Positions 7,153 through 14,460 of a DNA stretch of 17,362 bases are shown here, one piece after another; within the stretch, counting starts at the first letter, position 1; each line of letters starts with the position of its first letter. A program made the position numbers and the translations under genes. The notes beneath the pieces were generated by a model. That model saw only the letters and a program-made list of their open reading frames with translations, was not told the origin of the DNA and made no database searches. Source of the stretch: SIG223 sp964442785 (GTDB lineage: Bacteria > Bacillota_I > Bacilli_A > RFN20 > DUOF01); assembly GCA_964442785.1 (NCBI GenBank), contig CAYTZW010000025.1, positions 1-17,362 on the forward strand, written 5' to 3'.

Positions 7153-7721
7153 TATGCCATACCTCCAAATCCTAAGAATGCAAGTGCCATTGCAAAGGCT
7201 GTCATAAAGGCAATAGGAACTCCTTTGTAATGTCTTTTAATAGGAGAACCATTTAATTGTTCTCTAATTGCAGAGAAGATGAATATTGCCATTGCATATC
7301 CAAGTGATACTCCGAATGCATAAACAATAGTGTATCCTAAGTTATATCCATAAGTTAAAGTTACATCATTTGCTACTTGTAAAACTGCACAGTTAGTAGT
7401 AATTAAAGGTAAGTAAATTCCTAATGCTGAATATAATCCAGGTGAAAATCTTTTTACAACCATTTCAACTAGTTGTACGAATGAAGCAATAACCAAAATG
7501 AATATTATTGTTGTTAAATAAGTTAATTCATAAGGAACTAATACGTATTGATATAAAGCCCAAGATAGAATAGAACTTAGAACGATAACAAAGATTACTG
7601 CAAGTCCCATTGATAAAGCATTTTTTCTTTTTGTAGATACTCCAATGAAAGGACAAGTACCGATAATTTTGTTTAAAATGATGTTATTGATAAATAAAGT
7701 TGAAAATATAATATTAAACAT
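7152..7721 (-). CDS. rnfA: RnfA, membrane core subunit
   Basis: The 189-residue polytopic protein closely follows the RnfA pattern. It has NNIILNKIIGTCPF near the start and LGIYLPLITTNCAVL at 100-114, with Cys23 and Cys111 in the positions that bind the intramembrane [2Fe-2S] cluster together with RnfE. It ends in the family-typical ALAFLGFGG. Length and motifs are normal, unlike RnfB and RnfC in this operon. It overlaps rnfE and rnfB by one base (TAATG), so translation is coupled. It forms half of the ion-translocating core. Confidence 0.96.
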   Translation of the reverse strand: MFNIIFSTLFINNIILNKIIGTCPFIGVSTKRKNALSMGLAVIFVIVLSSILSWALYQYVLVPYELTYLTTIIFILVIASFVQLVEMVVKRFSPGLYSALGIYLPLITTNCAVLQVANDVTLTYGYNLGYTIVYAFGVSLGYAMAIFIFSAIREQLNGSPIKRHYKGVPIAFMTAFAMALAFLGFGGMA

Positions 7722-8362
7722 TATTTACTCACCTCGTTTTCTTTGTCTTCTTTGTAGAATTTATATCTGTTAATTAATGATAGTAAAATTGCAAAGACAA
7801 TGAAGGCACCCATTGCAGTTGTTAAAGGTGGAATGGTTAATGAAGCAGGTAATATATGAATTTTTAAAGAGAATAATTCGATAGTTCCACTTCCTAAAAT
7901 ACCTCTTATTAATGATAGAACTGTTAATGTTAAAGTGTATCCAATTCCCATTCCAAGTCCATCAGCAATAGAAAGCAATGGTTTATTTTTAGAAGCAAAT
8001 GATTCTGCTCTACCAAGGATAATACAGTTAACAGCAATTAATGATAAGAATGCTCCTAAACTTGTATATAATGAAGGAATAAAGGCATCTAATATTAATT
8101 GTACAACAGTAACGAATGAAGCAATAATAACAATGAAAATTGGTGTTCTTATTTCTTCGATAACTAGTTTTCTAAGTAAGGAAATAACTAAGTTAGATAG
8201 AGTTAAAACAAAGATAACACTTACTCCCATACCAATAGCGTTTGTTAAATTTGTTGTAAGAGCTAATGAAGAACATAGTCCTAATAAACCAATGAAAACT
8301 GGGTTTTGTTTAAAAATTCCATTTAATAAAACACTTCCAAAAGAGTTTTTCTTTTCTGCCAT
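7721..8362 (-). CDS. rnfE: RnfE, membrane core subunit
   Basis: The 213-residue polytopic protein shows NPVFIGLLGLC at 20-30, IASFVTVVQL at 80-89 and the RnfE signature VNCIILGRAESFA starting at 111. Cys30 and Cys113 are the expected cluster ligands. DGLGMGIGYTL follows. It is the inverted-topology partner of RnfA. The one-base overlaps on both sides show a tight operon. I see nothing abnormal in it, which argues that the membrane core of the complex is functional. Confidence 0.96.
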   Translation of the reverse strand: MAEKKNSFGSVLLNGIFKQNPVFIGLLGLCSSLALTTNLTNAIGMGVSVIFVLTLSNLVISLLRKLVIEEIRTPIFIVIIASFVTVVQLILDAFIPSLYTSLGAFLSLIAVNCIILGRAESFASKNKPLLSIADGLGMGIGYTLTLTVLSLIRGILGSGTIELFSLKIHILPASLTIPPLTTAMGAFIVFAILLSLINRYKFYKEDKENEVSK

Positions 8363-8928
8363 TATGCTTCACCTCCTAAATTATTTAATGCAAATTGAGC
8401 AACTGCATTAATACTAGTGGTCATACCTTTTGTTGTTTTTGAAGCAACAGCAGTCATATCAGTGCTGGCATCAGCAGCATTAATTGAACCTTCTAATGAT
8501 AGACCTTTAAAATAATCAAGGAAAGCACTATCTTGTAATAAAGTTTTTCCATATCCTGAAGTTTCTTCGTTAGAAATAATTGATATTCCATAGAAAGTTT
8601 TAGTTTCCATATTAATTGCAGTAGCATAAACTAAACCACTGTGATATCCAGTTGTTTCTACTTGAATACCATAAGCAACAGTTCCGTCAGATAAAGTTAG
8701 TTTCATTATTGATTTAATTCCAGCTTCATCTAAACCTTTATAATCTTTAGTAACATCTTTACCAGAAGCATTATTATCATTTACTAAAGCATAATAAGCT
8801 TCAGCGGCTCCTTTGTTTGCTCTTTCTGTAATAATTGGTTCGGTAATTGAATTAACGCCCCAAACTAGAACAGTAGAGATAGTAACTACAAGTACTAGTG
8901 TAATGACAGCTTTTAAATATTTATTCAT
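8362..8928 (-). CDS. rnfG: RnfG-like flavin-binding subunit with degenerate flavinylation motif
   Basis: The 188-residue product has one N-terminal membrane helix (5-27) and an FMN-binding domain. The family usually carries a D-x-x-[ST]-G-A-T motif where ApbE attaches FMN to the last Thr. Here the matching segment reads KTTKGMTTS (164-172): Gly168 and candidate acceptor Thr170 remain, but the Asp, Ser/Thr and Ala are replaced by Lys, Lys and Met. The downstream SINAV resembles the usual SxAV. Position in the operon and the membrane helix support RnfG. Whether the local ApbE still modifies it is open. Confidence 0.88.
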   Translation of the reverse strand: MNKYLKAVITLVLVVTISTVLVWGVNSITEPIITERANKGAAEAYYALVNDNNASGKDVTKDYKGLDEAGIKSIMKLTLSDGTVAYGIQVETTGYHSGLVYATAINMETKTFYGISIISNEETSGYGKTLLQDSAFLDYFKGLSLEGSINAADASTDMTAVASKTTKGMTTSINAVAQFALNNLGGEA

Positions 8929-10034
8929 TACAAAGCACCTCCAAATCCTAAACCTGCTACAATAACTAGAAGTAAGCAGACACCTAAACTAATATATAAG
9001 GATTTATTAGTAGATTTTTTAAATATACCATTGATTAATGGTGATAACATATTTCCAATTAATAATGCAAATAATTCACCACAATGTAGAATATACATAT
9101 TTGTTTCTGTATAAGTTCCTACAAATCTAATAGCCATAGTCATTACTGCTACAAGAGTTGCAATAATGAATTTAGCTTCTTTTACAGTTGGAGTAGAACC
9201 TGTATCAGCGAACATAAATGTTGCTACGAACATCATCATTCCTGAGAATAAGTTAGCGATAAGGAATTCAAAACCATTTACATTTCCTATTTTCCAACCA
9301 TTCATTACTAAGGCTAGAATTGTAATTAAAGCACAAGATGCTAAATAAGTAACAGATAATTTCCAGTCAGTTACTTTAGTTACGATAAAGATAATTAAAA
9401 TAATACCTAATACTAAAGCACTACTAACTCCGATAGCAACATCAGAATAATTACCAATGAATAACTTGGCTGAAGAAATAGCAATACTATTTCCAGTTCC
9501 ATTTATTAAATTAATAATTGAATTTAAAGGATATTCAGCACCAATGAAATCTGCTATTTTACTTACAGCATTACCAAGCCAACTAATTGAAGCAAAGCAT
9601 ACACCTAAGGCAGCAGGATTAAACACGGAATGTCCTTCACCACCATAAATAAGTTTTCCTAAGTAAACAGCTACTATTGTAGCGATTATAGCAGGATAAA
9701 TTTCACTTGCTAAAGGTAGAAGTAAAGCGATTGTTAAACCAATAGCAATACTATTTAAGTAACTTGAAATATTGTGTTTTTCGTGATTTGACAAATTATA
9801 TAAATATTCTACTATTGCAGCAGTAGCCATAGAAGCAATAGAAACTAATAGAATATTACCGATTGTAAATACTCCAATGTTACTATATACTCCATCAGGT
9901 GCTTCTATAGTAAATACTCTAATTAGTAAACTAGCGATTAAAACAACAACTAATCCACCTAAATAAATAATGTTTTTGTATAAATGAGAGTTTCCACTTT
10001 TGACAAGAGGAGATTTTTGTTTTACTAATTCCAT
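8928..10034 (-). CDS. rnfD: RnfD-like membrane flavoprotein, divergent at the covalent FMN site
   Basis: The 368-residue polytopic protein has the RnfD/NqrB hallmark LLPLASEIYP...GKLIYGGEGHSVFNPA (about 105-141) and a later ADTGSTPT segment resembling the conserved TDPxTSP. The usual S-G-A-T-P flavinylation motif, expected before the LFxG element at 191-194, is not recognisable: residues 178-188 read NGTGNSIAISS. It may bind FMN differently, or not covalently. TAGGAGGT at 10050-10043, overlapping the rnfC stop, sets the start. It lies 13 bases after rnfC and overlaps rnfG by one base. Confidence 0.9.
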   Translation of the reverse strand: MELVKQKSPLVKSGNSHLYKNIIYLGGLVVVLIASLLIRVFTIEAPDGVYSNIGVFTIGNILLVSIASMATAAIVEYLYNLSNHEKHNISSYLNSIAIGLTIALLLPLASEIYPAIIATIVAVYLGKLIYGGEGHSVFNPAALGVCFASISWLGNAVSKIADFIGAEYPLNSIINLINGTGNSIAISSAKLFIGNYSDVAIGVSSALVLGIILIIFIVTKVTDWKLSVTYLASCALITILALVMNGWKIGNVNGFEFLIANLFSGMMMFVATFMFADTGSTPTVKEAKFIIATLVAVMTMAIRFVGTYTETNMYILHCGELFALLIGNMLSPLINGIFKKSTNKSLYISLGVCLLLVIVAGLGFGGAL

Positions 10035-10047
10035 TTATTTTTACCTC

Positions 10048-11226
10048 CTATTGTACACGACGTTTAGCACGTCTTACCCTTTCTAATACATTTACTCTTG
10101 TAGGACAAATGAATGAACATTTACCACATTCAATACATTTGTCTAAATATAATGTATTTAATTTTTCTTCATCTTGCAAATTGTCAGCAAAGATAACTTC
10201 AGAAGGAAGAATACCAACTGGACATACATCATTACATAAGCCACATCTATTGCAATCTTCATTTTCTAAACATAAAGGTTCAACTACATTTAATGAATAA
10301 ACAGAAGGTCCAATAACTGTTTTTGGAGAAACTATTGTTTTTCCATTAACAAGACTTCCAACAGTAATGACAACTTTTCTATCAGTGGTAATTAAATCTT
10401 CGATAGGAGTTCCTACAGGTATTTCAACATATCTTGGTTCTTCTGTTGAAGAATAGATAGTTACACCTTTTTTAACTACAGGAAGACCATTTTCTATTGC
10501 TTTTGCAATATGATTTATTGTTGCGATACTTACTAAAACAACTCCTTTGAATTTATCTATTTCCATTTCTACAGAAGTCATTTTCTTGATTAATTTGTAT
10601 TGCCAACCAATTTCATATTTTTGTTTTAGAAGTTTTACATTAGTAGTTTTAGCTACTTGTTCTTCTAAACAAGCATAGACATCTAAAGGAATGTTTTTGC
10701 TAACTACAATATAAGCAGGTGCTTCAATTTCTTTGGCATATTTCTCAGTACTAGAAACAACTTTTTCTGCTCTTTCTTTTAATACTTCATAATTTGGTTT
10801 AGAAATTATTTCGTTTGGATAGATAGCATCTACAAATATTGCTTTTACATCTTGGTAGTGTAAACCAGTATAAATGTAGTTTTTATCAAGGTCTTTAATT
10901 CCTAAACTTGTTAATTTTTCTTGTAAAGTTTCTTCCTTTTTTAAAGCACTTAAAGTACTTTCAGTTTCATATTTGCCATCATTTTCAATAGCAATATGAT
11001 TAATTTCTTTACCATCAATATCTACTCTATTTTCAAAAGCAATTACTTTGCCACTTACTGAACTGAATATTGGAGTTTTTTCTTTTCCATAGTATTTTTC
11101 AGCAACTAAAGTTCCAACTTTAACTTTATCTCCTACTTCAACTTTTGTAGAAGCAAGTTTTGCTTTTAAATCAGTAAGAGGAAGATAGACTACAGATGGG
11201 AAGAATTTATTTTCTTTCAAAGCCAT
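10048..11226 (-). CDS. rnfC: RnfC-like subunit lacking the NADH/FMN motif
   Basis: The 392-residue product keeps the RnfC N-terminal hybrid-motif domain (VEVGDKVKVGTLVAEK, then PIFSSVSGKV) and the two C-terminal [4Fe-4S] motifs: Cys325, 328, 331, 335 and Cys364, 367, 370, 374. In ordinary RnfC the middle carries a glycine-rich GxGGAGFPTxxK and an NGAECEP motif that bind FMN and NADH. Here the corresponding stretch, about residues 104-150, reads LTSLGIKDLDKNYIYTG and VDAIYPNEIISK, so both motifs are gone. Thus it probably cannot react with NAD(H). A longer frame reaches into hydA, but ATG at 11226 with AAGGAGGA (11244-11237) is the better start. The product is shorter than the 430-450 residues usual in the family. 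Confidence 0.88.
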   Translation of the reverse strand: MALKENKFFPSVVYLPLTDLKAKLASTKVEVGDKVKVGTLVAEKYYGKEKTPIFSSVSGKVIAFENRVDIDGKEINHIAIENDGKYETESTLSALKKEETLQEKLTSLGIKDLDKNYIYTGLHYQDVKAIFVDAIYPNEIISKPNYEVLKERAEKVVSSTEKYAKEIEAPAYIVVSKNIPLDVYACLEEQVAKTTNVKLLKQKYEIGWQYKLIKKMTSVEMEIDKFKGVVLVSIATINHIAKAIENGLPVVKKGVTIYSSTEEPRYVEIPVGTPIEDLITTDRKVVITVGSLVNGKTIVSPKTVIGPSVYSLNVVEPLCLENEDCNRCGLCNDVCPVGILPSEVIFADNLQDEEKLNTLYLDKCIECGKCSFICPTRVNVLERVRRAKRRVQ

Positions 11227-11242
11227 TTTTCTTTTATCCTCC

Positions 11243-13027
11243 TTAAGCATTGTTACTTTCTTTTTTACTATAAGTAGTATGTAAATATTTATGTGCTGTA
11301 TGTCCGTTTGGTTCACCTAAGAAATCTTCGTATGCTTTTAAAACAGAAGTGTTTTTATGAGATTTTCTTAAAGGAGTATCTAAGGCATCTTGGTCATATA
11401 ATGCTTTAGCACGACGTCTAGCAACTTCAAAACGATTCATTACATCATCTTTTACAAATGGTTGACCACCACCATTTACGCAGCCACCAGGACAACCCAT
11501 AAATTCAATGAAATGATATTGTTTTTTACCTTCTTTTAAGATATTAATCATTTCTTTAATAGCAGCTCCACCGTGAACTACCGCAACATTAACAGTTGCT
11601 TCTCCGATTTGAACGCTTGCTTCTTTGATGTTTCCTTTAGCAGAATTATCAGATGTAGCTCCTCTTACTTCTTCAAATTCAAGTTTTGGTAAATCTTCAC
11701 CTGTAATAATTTCATATACAGATCTTAATGCTGCTTCCATAACTCCACCAGTAGCACCAAATATAGTTCCTGCTCCAGTAAATTCTGCTAATGGAGATGT
11801 TGGTTTGTAATCATCTAATTTAGCAAAATCAATTTTCTTTTCTTTAATCATTTTTGCTAATTCTCTAGTTGTTAATACCGCATCTACATTTCGATAGCCA
11901 TCATTTTCCATTTCTGGTCTTGATATTTCATATTTCTTAGCTGTACAAGGCATAATAGATACTACATAAATGTCTTTAGGATTTTTATGTAAAATCTTTT
12001 CTGCATAATATGATTTAATCATTGCTCCAACCATCATATGTGGAGATTTTGCTGAAGACAAGTTAGGTAAATATTCAGGAGCATATTGCTCAATGTATCT
12101 TATCCAACCTGGTGAACAAGATGTAAACATTGGTAAAGGTCCTTCTCCTTTAGTTAACCTATTGATAAATTCAGTACCTTCTTCAATGATTGTTAAGTCA
12201 GCACCCCAGTTAGTATCAGTGATATCATCAAAGCCTAAATCTTTTAAGGCGTGATACATTTTTCCTTGGATTTCTTTAACAGGAGTACCAATAGCAAATC
12301 CAAATTCTTCTCCAAGTGCTGATCTTACAGCAGGAGCCATTTGAACAACGACAAATTTGTTTTTGTCATTTAACGCTTCTTTTACTCTTTCAATATGACT
12401 TGTTTCATATAAAGCACCTGTTGGACATTCTTTAATACATTGTCCACAGTCAATACAACCTGCATCTTCAAAAGTAAATCCAGGATTTGGACTAACAATA
12501 GGGTCAAGTCCATTTTCATCTCTAAATTTCAAAGTTTTTGTAGAAGAAATCTTAGCACATACAGAGACACATCTTCTACATAAGATACATTTTGATAAAT
12601 CTTGACAGATTCCAATACCTTCTATTTTTTCAGTATGTCTTCCAGGATTGTTTCTGTATGGAGCAATACTGATTTTGTTATCAGTTAAAACTTTTAAAAA
12701 TTCACATTTTCCAAATTTTGGACAATGGATACAATCAAAATTATGATTTTCTGCTAAAAGTTTCAAAGTAGTTTTTCTACTTTCAAGTACCCTTTCAGAA
12801 TTAGTTATAACTTCCATTCCTGCTTTTGCTTTAGTATTACAAGAAGATACTAAATCTTTAGAACCTTTAACTTCAACAACACATACTCTACAAAATCCTA
12901 CTTCATTTATGTCTTTTAAGAAACACAATGTAGGAACGTAAATATCGTTTGCACGACAAACATCTAAAATTGTTTGATCTTTGGTAAAACTATATTGTTT
13001 GCCATTAATGATAATTTTATTTGCCAT
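11243..13027 (-). CDS. hydA: [FeFe] hydrogenase catalytic subunit HydA
   Basis: The 594-residue product reduces protons or oxidises H2. Domains run in order. A [2Fe-2S] ferredoxin domain has Cys35, 46, 49, 63. A NuoG-type His-ligated cluster has His95, Cys99, 102, 108. Two [4Fe-4S] motifs follow (Cys147, 150, 153, 157 and Cys191, 194, 197, 201). The H-cluster domain has L1 TSCSPGW (302-308), L2 MPCTAKKYE (359-367) and L3 EFMGCPGGCVNGGGQP with Cys512 and Cys516. This is the layout and length of clostridial CpI. Position 305 is Ser where CpI has Cys. No signal peptide is seen, so it is cytoplasmic. TAAGGAGG sets the ATG at 13027; it overlaps the upstream gene by 11 bases and is followed after 16 bases by rnfC, which implies a shared complex. 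Maturases are not in the window. Confidence 0.97.
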   Translation of the reverse strand: MANKIIINGKQYSFTKDQTILDVCRANDIYVPTLCFLKDINEVGFCRVCVVEVKGSKDLVSSCNTKAKAGMEVITNSERVLESRKTTLKLLAENHNFDCIHCPKFGKCEFLKVLTDNKISIAPYRNNPGRHTEKIEGIGICQDLSKCILCRRCVSVCAKISSTKTLKFRDENGLDPIVSPNPGFTFEDAGCIDCGQCIKECPTGALYETSHIERVKEALNDKNKFVVVQMAPAVRSALGEEFGFAIGTPVKEIQGKMYHALKDLGFDDITDTNWGADLTIIEEGTEFINRLTKGEGPLPMFTSCSPGWIRYIEQYAPEYLPNLSSAKSPHMMVGAMIKSYYAEKILHKNPKDIYVVSIMPCTAKKYEISRPEMENDGYRNVDAVLTTRELAKMIKEKKIDFAKLDDYKPTSPLAEFTGAGTIFGATGGVMEAALRSVYEIITGEDLPKLEFEEVRGATSDNSAKGNIKEASVQIGEATVNVAVVHGGAAIKEMINILKEGKKQYHFIEFMGCPGGCVNGGGQPFVKDDVMNRFEVARRRAKALYDQDALDTPLRKSHKNTSVLKAYEDFLGEPNGHTAHKYLHTTYSKKESNNA

Positions 13028-13379
13028 CTTTACCCTCCTTATTTGGTGCAAGTAATTCAAAATTATTTTCTAAGATAATTTCAAGGTTTTTACCTACACT
13101 TAATCCTATTGTGCATCTAGAAGAACGTAAATTTCTTATTAAAGTTTCAAGTTCTATAACTTTTTCATCAGTGCCTTTTCCTTCACCTATTTCTTTAAAT
13201 AAAGTTCTAATGTGAGGAATACCGTCACGACAAGGAACACATTTTCCACAGATTTCTTTTTCTTGTAAAGCGATGTATTCATCAACTTTTTGGAAGAAAT
13301 CTTTTTTGTCTAGTTTAATACTAGGATCATTTATCCACGTTTCATAAAGTGTTCCAACTTCAATTTTTTGTGCTTCCAC
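13017..13379 (-). CDS. Free-standing NuoF/HydB-type [4Fe-4S] domain protein
   Basis: The 120-residue product is essentially just the C-terminal iron-sulfur domain of NuoF and HydB (NADH_4Fe-4S family). It shows Cys44-x2-Cys47-x2-Cys50 in EICGKCVPCRDG and the fourth ligand Cys89 in SSRCTIG. The flavin- and NADH-binding part of NuoF is absent. GTG at 13379 is taken as start because AGAGGTG lies seven bases upstream; a GTG three codons earlier is possible but badly spaced. It overlaps hydA by 11 bases. I infer an electron-relay subunit that docks on the NuoG-like N-terminus of HydA and links it to RnfC or another donor. Confidence 0.88.
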   Translation of the reverse strand: MEAQKIEVGTLYETWINDPSIKLDKKDFFQKVDEYIALQEKEICGKCVPCRDGIPHIRTLFKEIGEGKGTDEKVIELETLIRNLRSSRCTIGLSVGKNLEIILENNFELLAPNKEGKDGK

Positions 13380-13402
13380 TAGCTTCACCTCTCTTGAATA
13401 GA

Positions 13403-13431
13403 ATTATATCATTTTGATATGTTAAAGTCTA
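13403..13431 (-). promoter_or_regulatory. Promoter of the hydrogenase-Rnf operon
   Basis: On the minus strand TAGACT (13431-13426) and TATAAT (13408-13403) are 17 bases apart, and the first gene starts 24 bases later. No other promoter of this quality is apparent in the short gaps of the operon, so all eight genes are probably one transcript. Confidence 0.65.
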
Positions 13432-13474
13432 TTTAATTATTATTTAATAATTAGATAAGAAAAAAATTAAATAG
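13429..13474. promoter_or_regulatory. Inverted repeat between divergent promoters
   Basis: CTATTTAATT (13429-13438) and AATTAAATAG (13465-13474) are perfect 10-base arms. The left arm overlaps the -35 box of the hydrogenase-Rnf promoter and the right arm ends five bases before the -35 box of the opposite promoter. It could be a shared operator, but AT-rich arms arise easily by chance here. Confidence 0.35.
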
Positions 13475-13479
13475 TCTAA

Positions 13480-13508
13480 TTGTATGGTAGTCAAAAATCG
13501 GTTATAAT
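13480..13508 (+). promoter_or_regulatory. Promoter of the NusG-II/Gx/hemW operon
   Basis: TTGTAT (13480-13485) and TATAAT (13503-13508) are 17 bases apart, followed by AGGAGG at 13528-13533 and the ATG at 13541. It is divergent to the hydrogenase-Rnf promoter with about 50 bases between the -35 boxes. Confidence 0.65.
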
Positions 13509-13540
13509 AATCAAGAAAAAGCAAAAAAGGAGGACTAATA

Positions 13541-13933
13541 ATGAATTTGAAAAGAAATAAAACTGATGTCGTAATTATCATCGTTAGTCTTTTGTTAATT
13601 ATTGCTATTTCAATTACCACTTTAGTTGTTAATGCTAATAATAAAGGTGATATTGTTAATGTTTATTATGAAAACAAAGTTGTTTATACAATGGACTTAA
13701 ATTCTGTTTCTTCTTGGACTATGGAAAAGAAAAATTATCCTTCTTTACAAGATGATTTGACTATTGAAACTAAAAATGGAAAGTTTAGAGTAGCTGAAGA
13801 AACTTCTAAATATAATATTTGTTCAAAAGTTGGTTGGGAAGATAGACCAGGTTTTCCTGTCGTTTGTTTACCAAATCACGTAATGGTTGTTATCGAAGGT
13901 TATGAACCTTCTGATACAGATTGGAGTGCTTAA
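13541..13933 (+). CDS. NusG domain II-type membrane-anchored protein
   Basis: The 130-residue product has one membrane helix (9-31) and an outer domain with Cys94 and Cys109. The segments YNICSKVGW and PVVCLPNHVMVVIEG match the NusG-domain-II family. This is not the transcription factor NusG: it is membrane-anchored and lacks the NGN and KOW parts. In other Firmicutes this family is found beside ApbE, Gx-family proteins and Rnf. I recall EetA of the Listeria-type flavin-based electron export system as this type, but cannot check it here. The two cysteines may form a disulfide. It is the first gene of a plus-strand operon divergent from hydrogenase-Rnf. Confidence 0.8.
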   Translation: MNLKRNKTDVVIIIVSLLLIIAISITTLVVNANNKGDIVNVYYENKVVYTMDLNSVSSWTMEKKNYPSLQDDLTIETKNGKFRVAEETSKYNICSKVGWEDRPGFPVVCLPNHVMVVIEGYEPSDTDWSA

Positions 13934-13934
13934 T

Positions 13935-14459
13935 ATGAATAAAAAAATACAAAAATTAGTAAGATTTTCTTTATTGCTTGCTATATCCGTTATTGTTCAT
14001 TATATCGAGAGTTTAATACCAATTCCTTTTATGTTCCCAGGAGTAAAATTAGGACTTGCCAATGCAGTCGGTTTAATAGTTTTAGCTTTTTGGGGTGTTA
14101 AAGACTTTTTTACGTTCGGTTTATTTAGAGTTTTGATTGTAGGAATTTTAAGAACAGGTTTATTTAGTACGGCCTTTTTTCTTTCTTTAACAGGGACTAT
14201 TTTATCTGCTTTAATGGTTATCGTGATTTTTAAATTTACTAAGGCTTCAATTAGAGGCTTATCCATTGTTGGTTCTCTTTTTCACGGATTAGGACAAATA
14301 TTAGCAGTTTGTGTTATATATAGTAATATTTATATGATATCTTATTTACCTATTTTGTTAATCGCTAATTTCATTACTGGTTATCTTTTATCTTTAGTGG
14401 TAAAATCATTATTAGAAAGATTACCAAAAAGTCTTTATAATAGTGTCGAGGAGTGTTAG
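13935..14459 (+). CDS. Gx transporter/heptaprenyl diphosphate synthase component I-type membrane protein
   Basis: The 174-residue protein has about five hydrophobic helices and the family element FPGVKLGLANAVGLIVL near residues 33-50. Family names (Gx transporter, Hpre_diP_synt_I) are historical; the fold resembles ECF-type substrate-binding components, and the role is probably uptake or handling of a cofactor or quinone precursor. I recall EetB as belonging here, with uncertainty. ATG at 13935 is chosen over an upstream in-frame ATG inside the previous gene because GGAGTG at 13922-13927 is well placed. It begins one base after the NusG-II stop and so is co-translated with it. Confidence 0.8.
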   Translation: MNKKIQKLVRFSLLLAISVIVHYIESLIPIPFMFPGVKLGLANAVGLIVLAFWGVKDFFTFGLFRVLIVGILRTGLFSTAFFLSLTGTILSALMVIVIFKFTKASIRGLSIVGSLFHGLGQILAVCVIYSNIYMISYLPILLIANFITGYLLSLVVKSLLERLPKSLYNSVEEC

Positions 14460-14460
14460 T

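Noticed and set aside
7935..8411. A 158-residue plus-strand open frame opposite rnfE/rnfG
   Set aside because: It is antisense to clearly conserved Rnf genes, has no ribosome site and its sequence is a by-product of their codon pattern.
11227..11316. A 30-residue N-terminal extension of RnfC reading into the end of hydA
   Set aside because: The extension has no similarity to RnfC and no ribosome site at its ATG; ATG at 11226 has a perfect one.
13389..13540. A riboswitch or structured leader before the divergent operons
   Set aside because: The region is AT-rich with promoters and one weak inverted repeat, and no known riboswitch core is visible.
13541..13933. NusG transcription factor
   Set aside because: The protein has a membrane anchor and only the domain-II-like part, with no NGN or KOW region.
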